This document shows, piece by piece, positions 1-7,804 of a stretch of 10,407 nucleotides of DNA. The notes under the pieces were generated by a model that saw only the letters and a program-made list of their open reading frames with translations, had not been told where the DNA came from and searched no databases. Source of the stretch: Candidatus Nanohalarchaeota archaeon. GTDB taxonomy: Archaea > EX4484-52 > B79-G9. The stretch covers positions 1 through 10,407 of the forward strand of contig JAFCBV010000009.1 in assembly GCA_017610545.1 (NCBI GenBank), in the 5' to 3' direction. Each line of letters opens with the position of its first letter. Position 1 is the stretch's first letter. Position numbers and translations under genes: made by a program.

Positions 1-3000
1 AATGAGAACATGGTCGACGGGACAATTAACTTTACGTCTCCTGTTGACGAGGGATTTTACATAATGAAGTTCCGGTTCACTGCTAATGTCAACGGCACAG
101 TCGAGAGCGGAATAGGTGATGCATTTTTCATGCTAAAGAAATACATGGTGTGGGGGGAGTTGTCAGGGTCTGATGAGGGGTCGTGGTATGTAAAGCAAGG
201 GCAGAACATAAGCCTTAGCGTGACTGTTCTTGACATAGACAAGGCGCAAAGTGTATTCGGGGGATATAACAGCCAGAAGACCTGCACTGGTTGTGGCGGG
301 TTTGTTGTAAATGTTTCTGAAGTTAGAAACGACCAGCAGTTCAAGATGGTCACGGACTACACTGTGCTGGTTGGAACAATAATAAATGTTACGAATCCTG
401 TGGCAACGCTTACAATTGTGCCCGGCAGTAATATGCAGCCCGGCTGGTACAGTATTGACCTGTCTGTGACAGACCCTGCCACGAATGCCACATACTTTGG
501 GTGGGGCTGGTTTGAGGTAAGGAACTTCTGGGTGGATTTAATGAAAGTGGAGTGGGACGGAGGCAATTATACAATGTCTGAGTCAGGGGGGCATTCTGCC
601 ACATATCCTGTCGGCGATGACATAACATTTGCAGTGCTGGCAAAGGAACCAAACATGCCGGATCTTCTTTCGCCTGACACAGTGACGGTGGAAAGCGTTC
701 AGTGGTTTGTTGGCTGGCCGCCTGTTCCTGTATCGGGGTACAGTGCATCGGCTGAACTGTCTTCTGTGCTTATGTGTATGGATCCCGAAAATTGTCAGTC
801 AATGCCGGCATATGTCGTAACAATTTCGGATATTCCGCAGGACATGCAGGGAGACTTTCAGGCAAATGTGAAGGTAAGTATTGATGGTGTCTCTGATATT
901 GGAAGCTTCTGGTTTGATGTTTCATCATACCGGGTGGAAACAGAATACAGGATGAATTCCTGGCCTCCGCTTTACTCAAGCACAGAAAAATTGATAGTTA
1001 ACTTTACCGGTGCGGACTTCGACACCCCGCCAAACGCGCATAACCTGACGAACATCAGTGTGGAAGAACTGTTTGACCAAAAGCGTGGCAGGCCAGTTAA
1101 AATGAAATATGGAGAGAACTATACAACAGTGTGCAATTCAAACTTTTGCACTCTTGAGATGAACCTCTCAGGCCTGACATCGGGAGAGTACTTTACGAGA
1201 TTTCAAATTGTTGATTACCAGGGAGTACCTAAGTCAGGAGAAGTGTTTTTTAAGATTCAGGATGTTGTCATAAGCGTTCCCACAATAGAAGAGGCATGGC
1301 TGTGGGAAACAGACACTGTGAGCAAAAAAGTGGACAACAATATTATGAGGGCCGAATGGTCCAATTGCGGGAACTCAAGAGATGACAATTCGGGAGAATA
1401 TCTCTTCTGTGGCGACTATCATGACGGCTCACAACACATGTTCAACCTGAGTGTGCAGAATGTCACATACCAGAAAGAAATGTTCGGTTATGTGCCTATG
1501 ATGGAGAGTTGGATGGCCGAAAGGTTCGGTTCGCAGGCAAACAAGAGCCGGATGTGCATGTACTCCAATGGCTCCCACATGTGGATTAATGCTACGTTTG
1601 ACGGCAACTGCAACCTGACGCAGACACAGCCTGTGGCACTTAACAGGACGTTTGAGGATGGCAGTGGCGGAATATGGAGGCTGGACGCACTCGGAGACCA
1701 AAGCATCACAATCACAGGAAACAACACACTGTATAAGACAGGCGTGTTTATTAACACATCATATTCAAGGAGCGGCGTAGTCAAGCTCGGGCAGATTTCC
1801 GAGGATCGCCTTGGTGCATATACGCCGCAGGGGAGAAAGGGTATTGACCTTGATGCTGACGGTTACACCAATGGAACTATGTATTTTGCTATAACAGACA
1901 ATGCAGTGTCCGGGGTGTATGACACGTTCTTCTTTTCAACAAATGGGAATTTCACGACACCGATTTCAGTGAATAATCCTAACAGGACGGAACGGGAATT
2001 CGGGAACAGCCAGTTGACATTGCTTAGCATAGATCCGCGCGCGCAGAGTTTGAGATTCTACTCAAAGCAGGTCGGTGACTGGGCGCACATGGGCGATATA
2101 AGGATGAATAGCAATATGACTATACCAATTCTTGTTTCTGCTCCGGACGGCACGCCGAAAAGCGCCAATGTTTCTGTTACAGGATACAAGGACATGAGTA
2201 ACTGGCAGTTTACGCCGGAAGCCCTTGTCACGAACCAAAATGTTACGGGCATAGGAGAACTTGTATTCAATAGCAGCGCTCTTGGAGGCACAGGAGAATA
2301 TGCTTTTGCAATAGAGGCAGCAGGAGATAAGACCGAGGAATGGAAATGGCCTATGGCGACTGTGCGCGGATTCCTTGTTGACGGGGATGTCGGGGAAGCT
2401 ATGTACATCAGCGATTTCAAGCAACTGGACATAAAATCCTTTAGGTGGGATACAGAGGGCGTCAAAATAGTGAGGATACAGCAGGATGCAAGAAACAGTA
2501 CACAGGGTTACCTTGTTAACGGCATTCTGGGTGATGTGTATGAGATTAATTCTGTGAGTGAAGGATGCGAGTTTTTCAACGCCGCAGGCAACATGACAAA
2601 TCATGTTATATCAAACCAGTCGGCTTACGGCGTTCTCGGGCATCACACAGACAATCACGGGTATTTCTTTTACAATTCAACAAGCGAGGACCTTTACAGG
2701 AACGAGACTGACTGCTGGTTCAATGTCAGCGCTTCTCCGACAACATACCAAGAGGGAAGCTACATCACTATTGAAAAAGAGGGAACGAATTTCAATGCAA
2801 GTATTTTGACTATTGACAGGGACCAGTACAATTATGAAAACCGCACAGATTGGAATGTGTTTTTCGGGAACACAAGCCATTGCCACAGTTTTGATAATAC
2901 GCCTGTCATTGCTGTGTTCAGCGTTTCAAACACGACAGACACTGTGTTATCTGCGGCATATAACTATACTTCATCAACAATCTGCATAAATTCCACTAAC

Positions 3001-4161
3001 TGGGCTAATTCAACTTACAACATCACTTATCAGACATTCGGCAGGAGCTGGAGAGTTGATTTTGGTGTAGCAGGGCTAAACGCATCTGATATCATGCCCA
3101 TGGTTAACAACCTGAATAACCCGCACTGGGGGTTGGAGTGGGGCTACATGCAGAATGTGAGCATATTCGGCACGTATTACGACATTATACTTGCAAATGA
3201 CACATACAATTACCAGAGGTGCTCTCTTGAGGCATCTCCTGACGGGCAGTGCGCAAAGAAGGCATGGCTGGTCCCGACAGCCATAGGCAACTTTTCAGAC
3301 CCGCAGGCAATAGGAGTAATAATCGGCGAGAACTTTACTGATGACTTGTACCTTGCATCAGTTGGTCCCAATGACGGGGACGGGATAAATGTCGGAAACT
3401 TCTCAGGGTTTGGGCTCATCCAACCCCCTGGTATAGGCATGATACCTCTTGCTGACAATACGGCAAGCTATTTTGTAGTGCTGAATGAAACCTTTTTGGG
3501 TTATGATTTAGACAAAAACGCCAGCACGAACAAGACATTCTATATGCTGGCATTTGACTCAGACTTTAATGGAGTGCAGAAGTTGACCAGCAACCTGATT
3601 GATGATGATCTGGAATTGATGCAGGGCACGCTTAACATCAATGGCACTGAGACGCCTTATGATTTTACCGGTGCGGAGAATGGGACAGACGAGCGCTGGG
3701 GCGGGCTGCCGACAGGCATTTATGGTGGCTGTGCGTCTTTTGGTGAGGAGAACAGCAATATGACTGATGAACAGCGCCCAAGCTGGGATGTTCCTTTGTT
3801 CAACAGCACCGACAAGATGGTGCTTAGAAAACATGCGTGGAGGATTAATGAAACCCAGCCTGTGGATATCCTGCTTAAGATTTTCAGCTTTGACCAGACA
3901 CCAATACAGGGGGCAAACCTGAGTGTGACAAAGGTAGCACAGGCAAATTGGTTTGGATTCGCTGAGCTGGTAAAAGACACAGATTATTCTGTGGTCACAA
4001 CATATAATGTTACTGACCAGTATGGCTATGGCCTGCTGAAGGTATCTCCTGCAGCTTCATGGGAGACTAATGCAAATTATCAGGTCGTCATAAATATAGA
4101 AACGCTGCAGGGAAATGAGACCCTTGAGAGATGGTTCTGTGTGGGGGGATGTGAATGGTAA
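1..4161 (+). CDS. Giant secreted surface glycoprotein, C-terminal part (5' end outside window)
   Basis: The frame is open from base 1 with no stop or signal peptide, so the gene starts upstream; 1386 residues are visible. By hand I count close to 58 N-x-S/T sequons, spread along the whole length, typical of archaeal N-glycosylated envelope proteins. The first 430 residues hold four copies of a beta-rich module with the pattern G-x-[YF] ... G-x-[FW]-F-x-[VIL], with the G codons at 52, 442, 850 and 1183 (units of 130, 136 and 111 residues). Two later segments share a DLD-x(n)-TN-x-T motif (1846 and 3505). The last about 90 residues look like an Ig-like or carboxypeptidase-regulatory-like sandwich. 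Cysteines come in close pairs, suggesting disulfides, and the protein ends in FCVGGCEW without a transmembrane segment or charged tail. It is probably an S-layer or adhesin-like protein held by partners; the function is inferred only. Confidence 0.85.
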   Translation, partial: NENMVDGTINFTSPVDEGFYIMKFRFTANVNGTVESGIGDAFFMLKKYMVWGELSGSDEGSWYVKQGQNISLSVTVLDIDKAQSVFGGYNSQKTCTGCGGFVVNVSEVRNDQQFKMVTDYTVLVGTIINVTNPVATLTIVPGSNMQPGWYSIDLSVTDPATNATYFGWGWFEVRNFWVDLMKVEWDGGNYTMSESGGHSATYPVGDDITFAVLAKEPNMPDLLSPDTVTVESVQWFVGWPPVPVSGYSASAELSSVLMCMDPENCQSMPAYVVTISDIPQDMQGDFQANVKVSIDGVSDIGSFWFDVSSYRVETEYRMNSWPPLYSSTEKLIVNFTGADFDTPPNAHNLTNISVEELFDQKRGRPVKMKYGENYTTVCNSNFCTLEMNLSGLTSGEYFTRFQIVDYQGVPKSGEVFFKIQDVVISVPTIEEAWLWETDTVSKKVDNNIMRAEWSNCGNSRDDNSGEYLFCGDYHDGSQHMFNLSVQNVTYQKEMFGYVPMMESWMAERFGSQANKSRMCMYSNGSHMWINATFDGNCNLTQTQPVALNRTFEDGSGGIWRLDALGDQSITITGNNTLYKTGVFINTSYSRSGVVKLGQISEDRLGAYTPQGRKGIDLDADGYTNGTMYFAITDNAVSGVYDTFFFSTNGNFTTPISVNNPNRTEREFGNSQLTLLSIDPRAQSLRFYSKQVGDWAHMGDIRMNSNMTIPILVSAPDGTPKSANVSVTGYKDMSNWQFTPEALVTNQNVTGIGELVFNSSALGGTGEYAFAIEAAGDKTEEWKWPMATVRGFLVDGDVGEAMYISDFKQLDIKSFRWDTEGVKIVRIQQDARNSTQGYLVNGILGDVYEINSVSEGCEFFNAAGNMTNHVISNQSAYGVLGHHTDNHGYFFYNSTSEDLYRNETDCWFNVSASPTTYQEGSYITIEKEGTNFNASILTIDRDQYNYENRTDWNVFFGNTSHCHSFDNTPVIAVFSVSNTTDTVLSAAYNYTSSTICINSTNWANSTYNITYQTFGRSWRVDFGVAGLNASDIMPMVNNLNNPHWGLEWGYMQNVSIFGTYYDIILANDTYNYQRCSLEASPDGQCAKKAWLVPTAIGNFSDPQAIGVIIGENFTDDLYLASVGPNDGDGINVGNFSGFGLIQPPGIGMIPLADNTASYFVVLNETFLGYDLDKNASTNKTFYMLAFDSDFNGVQKLTSNLIDDDLELMQGTLNINGTETPYDFTGAENGTDERWGGLPTGIYGGCASFGEENSNMTDEQRPSWDVPLFNSTDKMVLRKHAWRINETQPVDILLKIFSFDQTPIQGANLSVTKVAQANWFGFAELVKDTDYSVVTTYNVTDQYGYGLLKVSPAASWETNANYQVVINIETLQGNETLERWFCVGGCEW
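52..1300 (+). repeat. Four tandem beta-sandwich-like modules within the giant glycoprotein
   Basis: Four protein-level repeats begin with GFY (52), GWY (442), GDF (850) and GEY (1183). Each continues for about 35-40 residues through alternating hydrophobic positions and a [FW]F-x-[VIL] strand: AFFMLKKY, WFEVRNF, FWFDVSSY and VFFKIQDV. The repeats have diverged at the nucleotide level, so this is old domain duplication rather than recent copying. Boundaries of the full units are approximate because only the C-terminal part of each unit aligns clearly by eye. Confidence 0.6.
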
Positions 4162-5678
4162 GGTACATACTGCCTTTTTTGGTTATGTTGGCTTTGCTGG
4201 TTTCCCCTGTCTCTGCTACGGTGTCAGTGACAGTATCCCAATCCGGCGCCGATGCCGGGAGTGTCATGGGTGGAGAGACATTCACTGTCAGCGCTTCAGG
4301 ATGGAGCGGAAGTTGCAGTTCTGCTTATCTTGATTTGACCAACTGCCCGGTATGCAGTGTGTCTGAGAGCCAGAGCAAAACTTTAAGCGGGTCAAGCGTT
4401 TCATGGACAACTATTAGCGCGACTAAGGCAAATTCACAGTTGATTTCAGTCAGCGTTTCAGGCACATGCAGCCCGGACGCGGGCAGCACATCTTTTGATG
4501 TCAAGAATCCCCCGTCACTATCGGCTGAGTTAAGCACCGGTTCAGCAAATGTTGTGCAGGGTTCCACATTTTCTTTTACATTAAATTTGCAAAATTCCGG
4601 TGAGACTACAGCAAGGTTCGGGACAATAATAGTTTCACCAAGTGATTTTTCAATATCATCCGGTTGCTCGCCTTCGGATATTCCCGGTGCGCAGGGGGCA
4701 GGAATGTCTTGTGTTGTAGCAGCTTCTGCTTCTGCTGCGACGGGCGCAAGGACCGTGACAATGAGTATCAATCCTGCTAATGCCGGTTCTGTGACAAAGA
4801 ACCTGGCAGTGACAGTTACAGCATCCCCGAGCGACCCTCTTGATGACCCGCCTGCTGTATCCCCCGGCGGAGGTGGTGGTGGACCGCCTGACAACAGTAA
4901 GCGGGAGAGAAATGTTACAGGCCAAATAAACCCCCCGGGACTTTTGAATAATACAAGGCTTCAGGCAGCAATTCAGAAAGTGCTTGCACTGGGAAATATG
5001 AGTGAGAATGCACTTCAAAATATGTTGATGCTATCAAACAGAATTTCCGGGGACAGTAATGTTTCCCGTACAATAACTGTGGAGGGTGTGCAGTCTCAGG
5101 TCAAGACAACAGTGATGTATCGAGGCAATAAGACTGCAAGAAATTATATTCTGTATGAAAAAATTCCAAAGACATTTGCCGTGTCCACAGACAACATAAC
5201 TGTTTTGGCAGTCGGGGCGAAAGTCGAGATTGTTGAAAAAGATCCTGAATACGCAATCGTGTTTGATACTGTAAACCCGGATCAGGAATTTAGTGTAACA
5301 TATACCATTAATCGGGCTGTTTCAACAAGCACTGTTGACTCATTTGCACTCGAGGTATATGCAGAGTCTCTGGTCGATGAATCACAACTCATCGTTGATT
5401 CCGGGGAAGAAGTATGCGCGCAGGTGATAACCCCTGCAAAGAATCCTGCAACAGGGGAGTGCAGGAAGTTTTCGACACCATGTGATGTTCCTGAAGGATG
5501 GGTGACTGTTGAGTCCTGTGAGCAGGCGATAACAACAGGCGAAAGCGATACTCCGGAGAAAGAAAAGTCAAAGGCAATTTATTATGTTTTGATTCTGGTT
5601 GTGCTTGTTGTGGCAGGGTACTATCTATATCCAAAGATACGCGACAGAAGACTTTATCATTCTTTTAATAACATATAG
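4155..5678 (+). CDS. Membrane-anchored surface protein with CARDB-like domains and a four-Cys module
   Basis: This 507-residue protein starts with a clear signal peptide (residues 1-21, ending PVSA), which fixes the ATG at 4155. It overlaps the end of the giant gene by 7 bp, so the two are probably co-transcribed and translationally coupled. The order is two Ser/Thr-rich beta domains (about 22-115 and 118-222, the second CARDB-like), a proline-flanked six-glycine linker near 238-243, and a domain at about 300-400. This last domain has the pattern YEKIPKTFA, then a DP...FDTVNPDQEFSVTYT segment, as seen in archaeal surface proteins. Then come a C-x14-C-x6-C-x11-C module (421-455), a charged spacer, one transmembrane helix (about 474-492) and a short basic tail. 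The predicted topology is outside-in, with only the tail in the cytoplasm. I recognise no enzyme motif. It may anchor or display the giant protein; that role is inferred from context. Confidence 0.85.
   Translation: MVRYILPFLVMLALLVSPVSATVSVTVSQSGADAGSVMGGETFTVSASGWSGSCSSAYLDLTNCPVCSVSESQSKTLSGSSVSWTTISATKANSQLISVSVSGTCSPDAGSTSFDVKNPPSLSAELSTGSANVVQGSTFSFTLNLQNSGETTARFGTIIVSPSDFSISSGCSPSDIPGAQGAGMSCVVAASASAATGARTVTMSINPANAGSVTKNLAVTVTASPSDPLDDPPAVSPGGGGGGPPDNSKRERNVTGQINPPGLLNNTRLQAAIQKVLALGNMSENALQNMLMLSNRISGDSNVSRTITVEGVQSQVKTTVMYRGNKTARNYILYEKIPKTFAVSTDNITVLAVGAKVEIVEKDPEYAIVFDTVNPDQEFSVTYTINRAVSTSTVDSFALEVYAESLVDESQLIVDSGEEVCAQVITPAKNPATGECRKFSTPCDVPEGWVTVESCEQAITTGESDTPEKEKSKAIYYVLILVVLVVAGYYLYPKIRDRRLYHSFNNI
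5415..5519 (+). repeat. Four-Cys juxtamembrane module, copy 1
   Basis: This 105-bp segment encodes 35 residues with the pattern C-x14-C-x6-C-x11-C and the core ITPAKNPATGEC. It aligns without gaps to 6329-6433 with 14 mismatches by hand count (about 87% identity), including a 33-base identical core. The flanking sequence of the two genes is not similar at this level, so the module was copied or homogenised as a unit. Confidence 0.85.
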
Positions 5679-5683
5679 CGCAC

Positions 5684-5692
5684 TAAAATATA
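5684..5692 (+). promoter_or_regulatory. Candidate TATA box before the 290-residue surface protein
   Basis: TAAAATATA lies 52-60 bp upstream of the ATG at 5744. An archaeal start site about 25 bp downstream would give a leader of about 30 nt. It shows a possible internal promoter inside the surface cluster; no BRE was clearly recognised. Confidence 0.35.
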
Positions 5693-5743
5693 CCTGCTGA
5701 GGGCGCACAGCCAAATAATGCGCGTCGGAAATGTGGGCTGTCT

Positions 5744-6616
5744 ATGAAAGTACAAAGAATGAGTTCTCTAAAACAAAAGATATTGTTTTTTAGCGGTCTT
5801 GTGGCAGTTCTTTTTGTTATGTCCTTTTCAGACTGCGTACTTGGCAGTAGCCCATCCTGGAATATTGAATTCATGGGCGACACAGCATCTTATTCTTCAG
5901 GAGGCAGCATTGACGTGGTCCTTCAGATAACTGCAAATGACGTTTTCGAAGATGTTACGGTGTCAATAAACCTGCCTTATGGATGGAGTGTATCAAGCGG
6001 TCCCTCGGAATACAAGAGTGGCGTGGTTACTGAAAAGTCAGCAGTTGGCTGGACTGTTTATGGCGGCAGCAAAGAGTCTTTGGATGAAATAACAGCTACT
6101 GTAACTTCTGTAAATCCTGCAATGTCAGAGACTGTAACGCTTTCTGCGGCAGGCGCTTTACCGCGCGTTGATTCTGTACGTAGTGCGCCTTCAGGCGTAC
6201 AACCAGTGCCGACTGATATCGTAGAGCCTGTGGAAAAAGACGAGGAACCTTCTGAGCCTAAGACGTCTTTTTTTAATTTCACGCGCATTAAGGAATCTAT
6301 TAAAAATCTTTTTTCAAGGGAGAAGACCTGCGAGCAGGTCATAACACCTGCAAAGAATCCTGCAACAGGGGAGTGCAGGGAGTTTTCTACGCCTTGTGAT
6401 GTTCCTCGTGATTGGAAAACTGTTGAGTCCTGTTACGTAGAACTTGTACCAGACAATGACACAACTTCAAATACTACTTCGCAGATATTGCGCGCACTAT
6501 TCTATATTGTAATTATTGTGGTTGTGGCAGTTCTGATTATAGTGGCTGTGTCTGCTTACAGGCTTTACAGCCAGAGGCAATCCGAATCTTCTGGCAGAAG
6601 GTACTCTTTTGAGTAG
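5744..6616 (+). CDS. Small membrane-anchored surface protein with the same four-Cys module
   Basis: This 290-residue protein has an N-terminal signal peptide (basic MKVQRMSSLKQK, then a hydrophobic stretch to about residue 34). One beta-sandwich-like domain follows (about 36-140; strands such as SIDVVLQITANDVFEDVTVSI resemble archaeal surface Ig-like or CARDB folds). Next come an acidic, proline-rich linker (about 145-180), a four-Cys module (196-230), an NTTSNTTS-like spacer with sequons, one transmembrane helix (about 250-271) and a short polar tail. The architecture is a shortened version of the gene upstream. The start could also be the ATG at 5759; neither has a convincing Shine-Dalgarno site. 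It lies 65 bp after the preceding gene, with a TATA-like box in the gap, so it may have its own promoter. The function is unknown; a paralogous envelope anchor is the best guess. Confidence 0.8.
   Translation: MKVQRMSSLKQKILFFSGLVAVLFVMSFSDCVLGSSPSWNIEFMGDTASYSSGGSIDVVLQITANDVFEDVTVSINLPYGWSVSSGPSEYKSGVVTEKSAVGWTVYGGSKESLDEITATVTSVNPAMSETVTLSAAGALPRVDSVRSAPSGVQPVPTDIVEPVEKDEEPSEPKTSFFNFTRIKESIKNLFSREKTCEQVITPAKNPATGECREFSTPCDVPRDWKTVESCYVELVPDNDTTSNTTSQILRALFYIVIIVVVAVLIIVAVSAYRLYSQRQSESSGRRYSFE
6329..6433 (+). repeat. Four-Cys juxtamembrane module, copy 2
   Basis: This is the second copy of the 35-residue module, residues 196-230 of the 290-residue surface protein. All four cysteines and the ITPAKNPATGEC core are kept. 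The main differences are in the stretch between the third and fourth cysteine (PRDWKTVES against PEGWVTVES). As in copy 1, it sits about 20 residues before the transmembrane helix. Confidence 0.85.
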
Positions 6617-6641
6617 GCGAAGGCTTTTTCTAGCGCAGAGC

Positions 6642-6650
6642 ATATATATT
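6642..6650 (+). promoter_or_regulatory. Candidate TATA box of the superoxide reductase operon
   Basis: ATATATATT lies 26 bp after the preceding stop codon and 68-76 bp before the ATG at 6718. Transcription would start near 6670, giving a leader of roughly 45 nt that contains a run of nine T and the ribosome binding site. Confidence 0.45.
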
Positions 6651-6706
6651 TTAGAATCCAACGAATGAGAGGTATAACTGCTGTATCTTGCGGCTTGTTT
6701 TTTTTT

Positions 6707-6712
6707 GAGGTG
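6707..6712 (+). promoter_or_regulatory. Ribosome binding site that sets the desulfoferrodoxin start
   Basis: GAGGTG is five bases before ATG 6718. A GTG codon at 6712 in the same frame overlaps this site and so is unlikely to be the start. The next gene has the same GAGGTG with the same spacing (7100-7105). Confidence 0.75.
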
Positions 6713-6717
6713 TGTGT

Positions 6718-7095
6718 ATGACAGAAAGGAATCAAGTATACAAGTGTGAAATTTGCGGAAATATTGTGGATGTTCTTTATGCCGGTGCAGGAGAGCTTGT
6801 CTGTTGCGGGCAGCCCATGAACCTGCTTGAGGAGAAGACAAAGGACGAAGGGCAGGAAAAACATGTTCCTGTTGCAGAGAAGACAGAAAAGGGGCTAAAT
6901 GTGAGAGTTGGCTCAGTGCAGCATCCAATGGAGGAAAAACATTACATCCAGTGGATACAGGTTATTTCGAAGGGCAAAAGCTGCCGGAAGTTTCTGAAGC
7001 CGGAGGCTGTGCCTGAGGCAGAGTTTGATGTTTTACTTGAATCTGCAGACACTGTTCGGGCGTACTGTAATGTTCATGGCCTTTGGAAGGCATAA
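6718..7095 (+). CDS. dfx: Desulfoferrodoxin (2Fe superoxide reductase)
   Basis: This cytoplasmic enzyme reduces superoxide to hydrogen peroxide without making oxygen, using electrons usually supplied by rubredoxin. With the ATG start the protein has 125 residues, the usual length. The N-terminal desulforedoxin domain has the four ligands of an Fe(Cys)4 centre: C10, C13, C29 and C30 ([10 protein letters not shown] ... LVCCGQPM). The catalytic domain has the square-pyramidal iron ligands H49, H69, H75, C117 and H120 ([24 protein letters not shown]) and the conserved active-site pair E47-K48. All key residues of the characterised family are present, so it should be active. It is the first gene of a two-gene operon with rubrerythrin, which removes the peroxide it makes. 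Confidence 0.97.
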   Translation: MTERNQVYKCEICGNIVDVLYAGAGELVCCGQPMNLLEEKTKDEGQEKHVPVAEKTEKGLNVRVGSVQHPMEEKHYIQWIQVISKGKSCRKFLKPEAVPEAEFDVLLESADTVRAYCNVHGLWKA

Positions 7096-7110
7096 AAATG
7101 AGGTGTTAAT

Positions 7111-7686
7111 ATGAATGAGACAATTATTAATCTAACAAAGGCATTTGTTGGGGAGAGCCAGGCAAGAAACAGGTATACTTTCTATTCAAAAATCGCCAAA
7201 AAAGAGGGCTTTGAGCAGATTGCAGGAGCTTTTCTTGAAACCGCAGAAAATGAGCGCGAGCATGCAAGCTGGCTGTTCAAACTAATTAATGAACTGAAAA
7301 ATAAAAGCAGTGAATCTTTGGATGAAATTCAGGTTGAAGCTGCGGCTCCGACGGTTTTTGGCACTACTGAAGAGAATCTGAAAGCGGCAATTGCGGGCGA
7401 GAATTATGAGAATACAAAAATGTACCCCGAATTTGCAGAGCAGGCAGAAAAGGACGGATTTGCTGATATTGCGTTTAGGCTGAGGGCAATTGCAGTTGCA
7501 GAAAAACACCACGAGGAAAAATACGCGGCATTGTTGCGTGCTGTTGAGGCAAAAACGGTGTTCAAGAGGGATGCGCCTGTTAAGTGGGTGTGCAGGAAGT
7601 GCGGCTATGTTCATGAAGGGATTGAGCCTCCTGGAAAATGCATGTCCTGTGATCATCCGAAGGCTTATTTTGAAGTCGCTAAATAG
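7111..7686 (+). CDS. rbr: Rubrerythrin (peroxide reductase)
   Basis: Rubrerythrin reduces hydrogen peroxide to water at a diiron site, with electrons entering through its own rubredoxin-like centre. The 191-residue protein has the usual order: a four-helix ferritin-like domain (1-145) and a C-terminal rubredoxin-like domain (156-191). Diiron ligands are visible as E15 (GESQARNRY), E48xxH51 (ENEREH), E97 and E100 ([10 protein letters not shown]) and E131xxH134 (AEKHHEEKY). The Fe(Cys)4 ligands are C161, C164, C177 and C180. GAGGTG five bases before the ATG supports the start. The gene begins 15 bp after dfx and is surely co-transcribed with it, giving a two-step path from superoxide to water. 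No rubredoxin gene lies in the window, so the electron donor must be encoded elsewhere. Confidence 0.97.
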   Translation: MNETIINLTKAFVGESQARNRYTFYSKIAKKEGFEQIAGAFLETAENEREHASWLFKLINELKNKSSESLDEIQVEAAAPTVFGTTEENLKAAIAGENYENTKMYPEFAEQAEKDGFADIAFRLRAIAVAEKHHEEKYAALLRAVEAKTVFKRDAPVKWVCRKCGYVHEGIEPPGKCMSCDHPKAYFEVAK

Positions 7687-7754
7687 GGTGGTGGCTCCCC
7701 TGTTATGTAAATAGGTGGTGCCTGATATATAAAATAATGATATATTAAGTATTT

Positions 7755-7804
7755 AAAAAAAAGAAAAGGGAATCCAACTACATGCCGCGCTGGTGTTGGT
7801 TCCC
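7755..7804 (-). terminator. Hairpin plus T-tract terminator of the cytochrome gene
   Basis: Read on the minus strand, GGGAACCAAC (7804-7795) can pair with GTTGGATTCCC (7778-7768), with one bulged base. The hairpin is followed directly by TTTTCTTTTTTTT (7767-7755). The stem encloses the last codons and the stop of the cytochrome gene, so stop codon and terminator are merged. The strong T-tract alone would terminate archaeal transcription; the hairpin resembles a bacterial-type intrinsic terminator. Confidence 0.6.

Noticed and set aside
2062..2604. Minus-strand open frame of 180 codons inside the giant gene
   Set aside because: It is antisense to a strongly supported coding frame, has no signal, domain or ribosome binding site, and is explained by codon bias of the sense gene.
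4325..4894. Minus-strand open frame of 189 codons with a proline run
   Set aside because: The proline run is the antisense of the six-glycine linker of the surface protein; no start signals or family features are visible.
6712..6717. GTG as start of desulfoferrodoxin
   Set aside because: It overlaps the ribosome binding site, and the ATG at 6718 gives the family's usual length and residue numbering.
7681..7722. Imperfect direct repeat AAATAGG(G)TGGTG at the rubrerythrin end
   Set aside because: It is short, imperfect and one copy contains the stop codon; no function or mobile-element feature accompanies it.
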